From Isotricha intestinalis (lineage: Eukaryota; Ciliophora; Litostomatea; Vestibuliferida; Isotrichidae), in the NCBI GenBank assembly GCA_023807065.1, contig JAJJLU010004056.1:1-19602 (forward strand): a stretch of DNA of 19,602 nt. The letters run 5' to 3'. Below, one piece after another: positions 1 through 8,452 of this stretch (the stretch's first letter is position 1; each line of letters starts with the position of its first letter). The translations under genes were made by a program, and so were the position numbers. A model generated the notes under the pieces. That model worked only from the letters and a program-made list of their open reading frames with translations. It was not told the DNA's origin and did not search any database.

Positions 1-589
1 TAGAAATTATAAATCAATTTTTAATAGATAAAGAAATACCTGAATATACTAAAAAAAATAGAACTTTAATAAAAGAATATTTTAATTGTTTCCCTAATTT
101 AAATGATCCTAAAATTATACAATTGATTGATAAATTAAAAGCAAGTGAAACAGATAAATATATAGGAAATTATATGGATATTAATTTAGAAGCAGAAAAA
201 AATTTCGGAATAAAAAAACAACAAGGAAAAGAAGAAATTAAAGATATGGTTGAAAAAGGTGTTATAGATCCTGTGAAGAACAGAATTCCATATATTGCTT
301 TATCATATATCTTATTAAAATATATGGGAATATTAGGTGATTATCTTCAAAAAAAATTTATATCAAGATTTTGAAGAAAGTTATAAAAGAATAGAAAATA
401 AAACATCAGAAGCTTTAAAAAATGTCATAAATAAAGTTTATGATAATATTATGGAAAAAAGTGTTCAAAAAAAAAAAACAGAAAAAGTTAATTACTTTAC
501 TGCATTTGATTGATGAAATTCCTTTTTTTAAAGAAGAAAGAGAATCTCAAGTAAAATTTATCTTCATAAATTTGTTTTTATATTGTTAA
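1..589 (+). pseudogene. 3' part of an unrecognised gene, frame broken at two poly-A runs
   Basis: Coding-like sequence is open from the left edge in frame 3 (position 3) to a TGA at 372-374. Plausible protein sequence then continues in frame 1 from about 355 to a TGA at 511-513, and again in frame 2 from about 479 to a TAA at 587-589. The switches fall at A8 (349-356) and A12 (467-478); one base fewer in each run would give a single frame. The pieces share a Lys/Glu/Ile/Asn-rich helical character (for example SEALKNVINKVYDNI and LLHLIDEIPFF), which favours one original gene. Either the gene is decayed, or the runs carry sequencing or assembly indels. The 5' end is outside the window. A weak resemblance to the helical part of large GTPases was considered but cannot be supported. 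No function assigned. Confidence 0.55.
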
Positions 590-626
590 TTATATTTTCC
601 ATATATTTAATTATATTTTCCATATA
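586..626. repeat. Direct repeat, two 20-bp copies with 21-bp period
   Basis: The 20-mer ttaattatattttccatata occurs at 586-605 and again, identical, at 607-626, separated by one T. It begins over the last stop codon of the broken gene and runs into the gap. No function is evident. Low-complexity AT sequence can generate such duplications by slippage. Confidence 0.8.
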
Positions 627-1652
627 ATTTTGAAAAACTTATTTTAATTATTTTTAAATCTAAAATAAAATAAATAATATATTTTTCAATCATAAAAAAA
701 CAGAATGTTTAAAATTTATGAATAATTAATTTTTTGGTGTTTTTTGAATTTTATTTTTTTTATCTTCATTTTTCTTTGTCTCTCTATAATTTAAATATAT
801 TTTTATAATTATTTATAAAGTTTTTTCTCTTAAAATTATTTTTATCTTGTAAAAAATATACAATACCTAAATTTTTCATATTATGAATTATTGAGGAATA
901 TTCAAATAATAAGATATTATTTATTGAATAATTTTTTCTTGAATATTGATTCTATTTAATTAATTGAACCATTTTTATTGAGCATTCTTTTATAAAAATT
1001 GTTTATTTTTCTATTCTCATTCATTTTAATAGGAATAATTAGTTTAAAAATATTATTTAATTTTTCTTATTCACAGAATTAATTACTAAATAAAAGTTTT
1101 CTTTTTATGATTATGCTTAGAAAAAATAGCCAAATATTTATAATAAATTAATTATTATTATTTAAAGAGAGAATATTATATATTGGTCTTTATTTTAAAC
1201 ATTTTATGGAGAATCCCAGGTAATTCAATTATCAAAAAATAATTATTAATAAATATTCTCATGATATTTCATCTTCAATGAAAGGAATAATTTTATTTTG
1301 AGATTTTTATTCTAATTATTTATCCTTTAACTTCAATATTATGGGAAAAAATTAATATTTTTTATTTAGTTTTTTGAGTTTTAAAAGGACATATTTATTA
1401 TTTATTTAATTTATTCCAATGATATTTTATAGAAAATATTATATTAAGTTTTTGAAACTCAAGGATTAAATAAATATTTATTTTTTTTAAAAAAAATTTT
1501 TAGATTATTTAAGTAAATTTTTGAATGTACTTATAAGAATTGAGTTTTTTCTATTTTACCATAAAATATTAAACCATAAAATTATTTTCTTTTTTTTTTT
1601 GAATATTTTTTTATATTTTTTTTAAATATTTTTTATAAATTGAAAATAGAAT
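590..1652. other. Non-coding gap of about 1.06 kb upstream of the repeat-protein gene
   Basis: Very AT-rich and full of stop codons in all six frames. It contains the direct repeat at its left edge and poly-T/poly-A tracts, especially 1588-1640 just upstream of the next ATG. No tRNA, rRNA or recognisable ncRNA motif was seen. One frame (1291-1470) has 60 codons free of TAA and TAG but three TGA codons; this may be chance or an old remnant. The proximal part presumably holds the promoter and 5' UTR of the gene at 1653. Confidence 0.6.
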
Positions 1653-4502
1653 ATGTTGGTATTTCAAATATTACTTTATTATGTTATATTTATAATTTCA
1701 AATGGATTTTCTATAAATTATAAAACAAAAAGTGAATTGAACAAAAATTTAAATAAAATATCTATTGATGGATTAATATATCTCACAGATTTTTTTGAGA
1801 AAATTCTTAATAATAATAAGACATCAATATTAAAACTTTATATTCAATGTTTTGAATCAAAATCAAATTTTGTAGATTATATTTCATCAGATCTTTTAAA
1901 CAATACAAATTCTTCAGTTCTAAATTCATATTTAAAAAATATATTAAATTTCACAAATGATACAATAACATATAAAAATGAAAAAAATGAAACAGAAAAT
2001 ACAGAAGAATTTAAATCATTTATAAAAAATTCTTCAAGAGAATATAAAATAAGATGGGTAATTAATATGGAAAATTATCAAATAAAAAAAAACTTTACAG
2101 AAGCTAAATTTGGTGGAATAGTTGATTATGTAAATTTTATTAAAAATGAAAATTTAGAAGAAATAATATTTAATTCAACTAAAGAAAATCAAATGTCAAG
2201 ATATACTTTTGAAGAAAGAATTTTAGGACTTAGATATGAAATGCAACATATAATAAATTATATTTCAAATGAATATAGTGATAATTTCCTTAAACAATTA
2301 TATTATAGAATGTATCAATATAAAATAAATAAAGGTGGATCAGATTTTATTTATTCTAAATTAAAAGAAATTCTTAATTATTCAACAAAAAGTTTACGAG
2401 ATATTATTCAAACAGAAATTTATGATTCACTTAAAGATTTAAGAGATATACAAATTTTCATTGATAAAATTGAATATTCAGGTCATAGATTTATTGATTT
2501 TGAAGAAATTGTTAATAATTTTAATGATGAAGAAATAGAAGAAGAAGAAGAAAAAGGAAAAGATAAAATAAGAAAAATTGCTCAATATGCTGAAACTATT
2601 CATAAAAAAGCAAATAATGAAAAAAAAAGTTTTTCTTATTTAGAAGAATATGTTAATATGATCCCAATTCAATATTTAAAAAAATATATTATTGAAATTA
2701 TGATTGAAGTTCCTGAATTAACTGATACAAAAAAATTTAAATATATAGATAATTTAGATAAAATTAATGTTATTAGTCATATTTTTTCATTATTAGATAA
2801 ACAACCACATGATACTATTTTAAGAATGATGATAAATTTATATCATCTTGAAGAAAAAAATATTTTAAATGATGATAAATTTATAAATGAAATATTTTTC
2901 TACTCTAAATCAGAGATTAGAGATTATTTTGTTCAAAAAATTTATCAATATGAATATTTACAAACTGTAAATCTTTTTAGAATAAAAGCTGAGCCACATG
3001 CAATATTTCCAGAATTATTTTATAGATATAGAAATAATTTTGGTGAGTCAACTTTAAAAAAATGGTTAAATGATTTAAATGAATATCAATTTCAAAAATC
3101 TTCTATAATAAGATTTGAAGATATATATTTAAAGAAAAAAGAAGAACTTTTAAATGATATTGATGAAATATTAAATTTATATAAGGTGAATTTTAGAAAT
3201 TTTACGGTTATCACTAAAAATAAAACTGAAGATAATATTTATGGAAATTTTCCTGATTTTTTAAGAGTCCATTCAAATGAAGAATTAAGAAGGTTTGTTT
3301 ATAAATTGGAAAATTATATTAAAAAATATTATAATTATAAATATATTATTTCTAAGACAATTATCAATGTAAGTTATCAGGAAACATGTTTAAAATTTGA
3401 AGATAAAGATAATATTATAAATATAATTACAAATTATCAAGATTTATTTCCTGAATTAAAAAATTATACTATTTTCTTTAATATTGTTGGAAATAATAGA
3501 TTTCAAAATGAAATATCAAAATTAAGTGAGGAAGAAATTAGAAGATATGCTTTGAAATTTTATCAATATTATGGAACCAAAAATTATAGGTTAAAATTAT
3601 ATACATATGAATTTTTCGAAAATGGTGATTTTACATATTATATTAATCGAACGGAAGATTTAAATTCATTAAAAATTTTTATAAATAGAATTGCAATTGT
3701 ATATCCAGAATTAACAATAAACGGAGTTTTAAAAGAAGTTTTATCTACAAATGATTTTAAAGAAAATATAACAGAAGATGAATTAGACACTTATTTAGAA
3801 ACAATCGATAATATAACAACAATAAGAAAAATAACATATGATTTATTAAGATATTCAAATAAAACATTAAATACAAAAGAAAAATTTAATCCAGAAAATC
3901 AAACTTTAACATCATTAAAAGTTGAAATAAAAAAAATCTTTAAAAATAATCCAACTTTACATAATAATTGGAATTTTGCAAGATTAATAGGAGAAAATTT
4001 TGGTCTTTTGTATGGTGGATTAACACCTCTTTTAAGAAGAATAACACCTGATCAAAGAGCTTTAATGTATGAATATTATTATAAAACTTTTCCAAATGAA
4101 GAATCAATTGATAAAGGTAATTTCTCACTCCTTTCAGAAAGCGAACAAATTAATTATCTTGAAAATCAATATAATTTAAATAAGATTAAAATAAATAATC
4201 TTTTGGAAATATTTAATTTTAGAAAAATGAATTTTACAGGTTTTTCTTCTTTAAGAAGGAATCAATTAATAAAATATGCTTTATTATCTGAATATTATGT
4301 TAGAGAAAGCAATAAACTGAATAAATATGGTTCTATATATAATAATTTATATACTTTATCTAATAATGAAATGGAAGATTATATAAATAAAACTTATCCT
4401 GTTGTGAAACATTTTATTTACAGTGTTAATGATTTTGAATTATATAGTCATATTCTTGGATTTGATAAAAGAGAAACAAATATTAATAATTATTCTTATT
4501 AA
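1653..4502 (+). CDS. Large predicted secreted/luminal helical-repeat protein
   Basis: 949 residues, intact, TAA stop. Residues 1-20 (MLVFQILLYYVIFIISNGFS) form a hydrophobic signal peptide or anchor; no other clear membrane segment is seen. Many N-x-S/T sites suit passage through the secretory pathway. From about residue 85 to 925 a degenerate helical motif recurs: a turn with S/T and acidic residues, then L/I, R/K, Y/F and a Tyr-rich helix. Examples are YSKSEIRDYFVQKIYQY (near 417), VHSNEELRRFVYKLENY (near 540), LSEEEIRRYALKFYQYY (near 624) and LRRNQLIKYALLSEYYV (near 867). Copies lie roughly 32-49 or 70-93 residues apart, suggesting a unit of about 40 residues. An acidic stretch (EEIEEEEEKGKDK) sits near residues 292-305. 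No known family recognised; it resembles solenoid scaffolds only in general form. Confidence 0.85.
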   Translation: MLVFQILLYYVIFIISNGFSINYKTKSELNKNLNKISIDGLIYLTDFFEKILNNNKTSILKLYIQCFESKSNFVDYISSDLLNNTNSSVLNSYLKNILNFTNDTITYKNEKNETENTEEFKSFIKNSSREYKIRWVINMENYQIKKNFTEAKFGGIVDYVNFIKNENLEEIIFNSTKENQMSRYTFEERILGLRYEMQHIINYISNEYSDNFLKQLYYRMYQYKINKGGSDFIYSKLKEILNYSTKSLRDIIQTEIYDSLKDLRDIQIFIDKIEYSGHRFIDFEEIVNNFNDEEIEEEEEKGKDKIRKIAQYAETIHKKANNEKKSFSYLEEYVNMIPIQYLKKYIIEIMIEVPELTDTKKFKYIDNLDKINVISHIFSLLDKQPHDTILRMMINLYHLEEKNILNDDKFINEIFFYSKSEIRDYFVQKIYQYEYLQTVNLFRIKAEPHAIFPELFYRYRNNFGESTLKKWLNDLNEYQFQKSSIIRFEDIYLKKKEELLNDIDEILNLYKVNFRNFTVITKNKTEDNIYGNFPDFLRVHSNEELRRFVYKLENYIKKYYNYKYIISKTIINVSYQETCLKFEDKDNIINIITNYQDLFPELKNYTIFFNIVGNNRFQNEISKLSEEEIRRYALKFYQYYGTKNYRLKLYTYEFFENGDFTYYINRTEDLNSLKIFINRIAIVYPELTINGVLKEVLSTNDFKENITEDELDTYLETIDNITTIRKITYDLLRYSNKTLNTKEKFNPENQTLTSLKVEIKKIFKNNPTLHNNWNFARLIGENFGLLYGGLTPLLRRITPDQRALMYEYYYKTFPNEESIDKGNFSLLSESEQINYLENQYNLNKIKINNLLEIFNFRKMNFTGFSSLRRNQLIKYALLSEYYVRESNKLNKYGSIYNNLYTLSNNEMEDYINKTYPVVKHFIYSVNDFELYSHILGFDKRETNINNYSY

Positions 4503-4640
4503 TACTATGATTAGTATAATTTATATTAATATTATTAGTTTGAATAGTTTAAATTTTTTTTTATTTATAAATTTCGTATATTTTTAATATCAAAAAAACA
4601 ATAAGATAATTAATGATTAGTTAAAATTTATTTAAAACTA

Positions 4641-6485
4641 TTATTTTTTCTTTTTCTTTTTTATATTTTTTAAACCTATTGTTTCAGGAATATTTAATAA
4701 ACCACTTCCACTTTTTGGAAGAAATAATTTAGGATAAAAAGAATCTTTAATAGTGTTTAAAAATGCATTATTTAAAGTTTTATTCATATTTTTATCTTCA
4801 TGATTGATTGAATTTTTTCCATTCATATAATCTTCATCTTTAATATTACTTTTACTCAAACTATGATTTAAACTTTTATTAAGTTTTTTTTTCAAATTTT
4901 CAAATTCATTTATTTTAAAATTATTCATAGTTTTTCTTAATTCTAAGAAATCATTATTATTAAAATTTTTTTTAGCATAAATAGAAGAAGTCATAATTCT
5001 TTCAGTTTTACTTCCTTTTTTTTCTTCACTTTTAATTAAAATATTTTTAAAATTATTACAATTTTTCATATCAAATCCACTTAAAGGACAAAAATGTTGC
5101 ATATATCCTATTTTTGAATCATCAAATTGATTTATTGAACACATTGATTGATAAGTTGTTCTTGTTTTTATTATATTATCTTCTCCTTTAAATTTAAATA
5201 TTGAATCACTTGGTAATTCTTTTTTTGAATTAATTAAATCATTAACTTTATTTTTAATAAATAATAAATTTGAACTTTTTGATTTATTTAATTGAATTTT
5301 CATTGAATAGTTATATACTTGACATTTTTTTTCTCCATTATCTATTTCATTATTTTCATTTATATTTCTTATTTTAAATGTTATTACTTTATTATTTAAG
5401 TGTATATAATTATTTGAAATTGAACTTCTTCTTTTTAAAAGCATAAGATTTTTTGGTAAATTTGGTTCTTTTAGAAATTTATTAATTAATTCATTATGAA
5501 TGTTATTTATTCCAACAACTGAAGAAGTTCTTCTTAAATTTTTTATTTTTTTTAAATTAAAATTTCTTTTAAGAATATTTAACTCACTTTTATTTTCTTC
5601 GACATTTTTATAATAATTTTTTAAAATTTGCATTTGTTCTAATTTATTACTTAAATTCATTTTATAAAAAGCTCTTTTTCTTCCAAATTCTTGTAAAGCT
5701 GTTCTTATATTTTCCAAATTTCTTTTTTCTTTTAATTCTTTATTTTTATATTCAATTATTTGTTGTTCAACATATAATTGATTAAAATTATATGAAGGTC
5801 TATTATAAGAATAACTTGTTTTAATTTCTTTATTATCAATATTAGCATAATTAACATTTTTTCTGTTATCAAACTCAATTAATTTTCTATTATCATAATT
5901 ATTAACGTGATTTCTTTTAAAATCTTTAATTAAACTAGAAGGTTTTCCAACTTGATTTAAAATAGTTCTATGTTCTAATCCATTATTGATTGTACTTTCA
6001 ATATAATTATTATGAAATTGATTAACATAATCTTTTTTATCTTGATTTCTTTCTAATTCAGTTAATTGTTCATTTGGTAATGGTGTAGTTTTTTCTTTAA
6101 TTTGCATTAATTCTTTAAAATAAGAAAATGATTTATGATACCATTTATAAACAAAAGAAATTTTTTCTTTTTGAACTTTTGGATTTGTGATATATAATAA
6201 ATCATTAACCAAATTTTCTAGTTGAAGATACATTGTTGATTTAAATTTATCTATATCACTTTTTTCATCTCTTGCAGTTATTACTGTATTTTCTTTTTTT
6301 CTTTTGTTTAAAATTAATTCTTTTTGTTCGTTCTTATATTCCATTATATCATTTATTAATTTATCTAATTTATTATTTCGATTATCTTTGTTTTGTAAAT
6401 ATTCATTTATTTTATTTTGGAAATCTTTAACAAATAAAAACTGGGATTCCTTTTTAATCTGGTTTATGTTTTTTTCATTATTCAT
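4641..6485 (-). CDS. Unrecognised basic, coiled-coil-rich protein with Lys6 C-terminus
   Basis: 614 residues, intact, TAA stop; its 3' end faces the repeat-protein gene 138 bp away. The protein is rich in Lys, Asn, Glu and Ser. Residues 1-70 look coiled-coil. An aromatic helix (KEKISFVYKWYHKSFSYF) begins near 104. A charged helical segment near 240-310 contains LQEFGRKRAFYKMNL, the most conserved-looking part. The second half is Ser/Asn-rich and probably disordered, with basic patches around RRTSSV and KRRSSIS that resemble basophilic kinase sites. It ends in GLKNIKKKKKK. No signal peptide, membrane segment or enzyme motif is visible. It could be a cytoskeletal or ciliary structural protein, but that is only a guess from composition. 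Translated with an unbroken frame, so it is probably a real gene. Confidence 0.8.
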   Translation of the reverse strand: MNNEKNINQIKKESQFLFVKDFQNKINEYLQNKDNRNNKLDKLINDIMEYKNEQKELILNKRKKENTVITARDEKSDIDKFKSTMYLQLENLVNDLLYITNPKVQKEKISFVYKWYHKSFSYFKELMQIKEKTTPLPNEQLTELERNQDKKDYVNQFHNNYIESTINNGLEHRTILNQVGKPSSLIKDFKRNHVNNYDNRKLIEFDNRKNVNYANIDNKEIKTSYSYNRPSYNFNQLYVEQQIIEYKNKELKEKRNLENIRTALQEFGRKRAFYKMNLSNKLEQMQILKNYYKNVEENKSELNILKRNFNLKKIKNLRRTSSVVGINNIHNELINKFLKEPNLPKNLMLLKRRSSISNNYIHLNNKVITFKIRNINENNEIDNGEKKCQVYNYSMKIQLNKSKSSNLLFIKNKVNDLINSKKELPSDSIFKFKGEDNIIKTRTTYQSMCSINQFDDSKIGYMQHFCPLSGFDMKNCNNFKNILIKSEEKKGSKTERIMTSSIYAKKNFNNNDFLELRKTMNNFKINEFENLKKKLNKSLNHSLSKSNIKDEDYMNGKNSINHEDKNMNKTLNNAFLNTIKDSFYPKLFLPKSGSGLLNIPETIGLKNIKKKKKK

Positions 6486-6610
6486 AATTATTCAATTTAA
6501 TATTTAAACATTCATTAAAAAATAAATAATGTTTTATTCATATTTAAATCATTAATTTCAGAAACATTTTCAACAAAATTTAATAATAAATTTTGAAATC
6601 ACTTTTTTGA

Positions 6611-6999
6611 AATAATAATTTTCAAATTTTTAATTGGGGATTATCTTCACAATTATCTTCAACTGTTTATATTACTGGTGAACAAAATAATTTATTAAAA
6701 CAATTAAAAATAAAGGTAAAAGAAATAATCTTCATTTTTCTTTAAAATAAAATAGTGAAATTGAAGGTAATTTGATTATTGTTGATTATTCACATAATTT
6801 TAATAAATTATTTATGGCAATTTTACTTTGGACAATTATTATTTCCAAGAGATGATTCAAGAATAATATTTGGATAATATATTTTGATAAAATAATTAAT
6901 TATAGAACTATATTTAAAAGTAATTATACAAGATTAATTTATGAAATTATTAGAATTAATAATTATAATTCTTTCATTAAAGAAAATTATTATAATTAA
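6611..6999 (+). pseudogene. Possible decayed coding remnant
   Basis: Frame 2 from 6611 to a TAA at about 6743 reads as protein-like sequence including FNWGLSSQLSSTVYITGEQ, richer in G, S, Q and W than the surrounding AT noise. A second piece (GNLIIVDYSHNFNKLFMAIL) follows in another frame from about 6760 to a TGA near 6853, and a third (including SNYTRLIYEIIRINN) runs from about 6904 to a TAA at 6997-6999. A GTAAAA...AATAG stretch (about 6715-6754) looks like a short intron, but removing it leads straight into TGA, so it does not join the pieces. Family not recognised. It could be a relic, a gene damaged by indel errors, or chance. Confidence 0.3.
6961..6997. repeat. Imperfect inverted repeat (hairpin)
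   Basis: A perfect inner stem TTCTTT/AAAGAA surrounds a CATT loop, and outer arms AATTATAA and TTATAATT pair around a 5-base bulge. It overlaps the end of the possible decayed coding piece. In such AT-rich DNA it may have no role. Confidence 0.45.
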
Positions 7000-7497
7000 T
7001 AGAAAGGTTGTGTTGAAAAAAATCTCAAAAGATAATAATAATATTATTTTTAAATGTTTAAAAAAAAATTTATCTAAAAACATATTTTGAATTAATTTTT
7101 CCATAATAATTTTAAGTCAGTTATTAGTTGTTTTATTTATAAAATTTTAAAGTAAAACTTACTTTTTAATGATTTTTGAGTCAGGAAAATATTTTTTGAC
7201 TTTTGAAAAACCCTTTTTAATCAGTATAAAAATATATATTTGACAGAGATAAAAAACAATAGGATAAATTAAAAATAATTTTAATTTATCTTAAGTTTTT
7301 ATTAATTATAGCATGATAATAATTCTTATTTACTTTCAATTTTTTCTTTGAAAAATAAAAGAAAAATCAGAGCAAATGGAATAGAAGAAAATATTGATTA
7401 TACATTTGAGCGATGATAAAGTGAAAAAATTAGAAATATAAATATTTATCGAAAATAAACTTTTTTTATTTTTAAAATTATTTATTTAATAATATTG

Positions 7498-8382
7498 ATG
7501 GATAATTTAGAAACATTAAAAATAAATTTCAATGGATTTGAAAGGAATATTGAAAAAAAACGAGATTTTAAAGATTTTTTGAATGAAATAAAAGAGAAAT
7601 TTAATTTATCGGGCGAAGAATTATTAAGAATTAATTTAACATATAAACAAGATGAATTGATAAAAACTATTTCCACAGAAGAAGATTATTCAAAATTTAT
7701 TGAGGAATTAATATATATAGATGATTCTATAATATTTATGAGAATAATTCCTAAAATTCATTCTTTATCTTTCAGAGATGACAATTCAAAGAAAATATAT
7801 ACAAAAAAATATGTTAAAGAATTAGAAAAATTTAATGACAAATTATTAAACAAAATTAATCAATATAAAAATTATATTAAAACCCTTAAAGCAGATATCG
7901 ATTTTTTAGAGATAGAAAATAAAAATATACCTGAAATGCAACCACAAAAAATTAATGATTATAAATGTAAATTTTTATATGATGAAAATGAAGAAAATAT
8001 AATAAAGATTAATATTAAAGAAGTAGATCAAGAAAAACCAATTCAATTTTTTTTTAAAGTTGAAAATAATGGAGAAGAATGGCCAAATGATACATATATT
8101 AAATGTGTTGATAATGAAGAATTATATTTTGAAGAAGTAGGAATATTAGATAATGATTCTAAAGATATTTTTGATATAAAGAAAGAACAATTATATCATT
8201 CATTTAAAGTTAAAATTTTTTTCAAAGATTATTCTACTATTAAACTTAAAGAATATATTCTATTGGCTTATTTAGAAAGTAAAAGTGAAGGAATTATTAA
8301 AAGTGAAAATGATAATGGTAAATTAATTATAAGAGTTCATCAAGATTTTCCAATAAAAAGTTCTTTTAATCTTCTTTCTTAA
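7498..8382 (+). CDS. PB1 domain plus NBR1-type (FW) Ig-like domain protein
   Basis: 294 residues from the ATG at 7498; the TTG just upstream is not a likely start. Residues 4-86 resemble a PB1 domain: strand LETLKINFNG, a helix DFKDFLNEIKEKFNL, then a partly degenerate acidic OPCA-like stretch YKQDELIKTISTEEDY (49-64) and a closing strand. Residues 101-142 are a short coiled coil. Residues 155-285 resemble the NBR1/FW Ig-like domain, with the hallmark FFKVENNGEEWPNDTYIK (184-201) where the family has W..+N.G..WP..T.L. PB1 domains mediate pairing and polymerisation; NBR1 is a selective autophagy receptor in animals and plants. The ZZ zinc finger and UBA domain of NBR1 are missing. The last residues contain FNLL (290-293), matching the loose Atg8-binding pattern F-x-x-L, which is weak evidence. 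It could instead be a scaffold unrelated to autophagy. Confidence 0.7.
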   Translation: MDNLETLKINFNGFERNIEKKRDFKDFLNEIKEKFNLSGEELLRINLTYKQDELIKTISTEEDYSKFIEELIYIDDSIIFMRIIPKIHSLSFRDDNSKKIYTKKYVKELEKFNDKLLNKINQYKNYIKTLKADIDFLEIENKNIPEMQPQKINDYKCKFLYDENEENIIKINIKEVDQEKPIQFFFKVENNGEEWPNDTYIKCVDNEELYFEEVGILDNDSKDIFDIKKEQLYHSFKVKIFFKDYSTIKLKEYILLAYLESKSEGIIKSENDNGKLIIRVHQDFPIKSSFNLLS

Positions 8383-8452
8383 CTTATTATTTTTTTTATA
8401 AAAAATTAATTAATTTATATAATGATTTTAAAAAAAATAATTATAAAAAAAA

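Larger units (their letters stand above)
6486..7497. other. Divergent intergenic region of about 1.0 kb
   Basis: Lies between the 5' ends of the coiled-coil gene (-) and the PB1-domain gene (+), so it should contain both promoters. Its middle (6611-6999) carries coding-like fragments in different frames, listed separately. The rest is AT-rich with dense stops. A slightly less AT-rich patch at 7400-7425 was examined for a snoRNA and none was supported. No tRNA or rRNA was seen. Confidence 0.6.

Noticed and set aside
700..1200. Long open frame on the minus strand if TAA is read as Gln
   Set aside because: All recognised genes use TAA as a stop and have no in-frame TAA; reading TAA as sense opens almost any frame in such AT-rich DNA.
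6760..6853. Similarity of VDYSHN to the Mur ligase/folylpolyglutamate motif
   Set aside because: Six residues only, with no ATP-binding or other family motifs around it.
7405..7435. Possible snoRNA C box (GCGATGATAAAGT)
   Set aside because: No matching CTGA D box or terminal stem follows.
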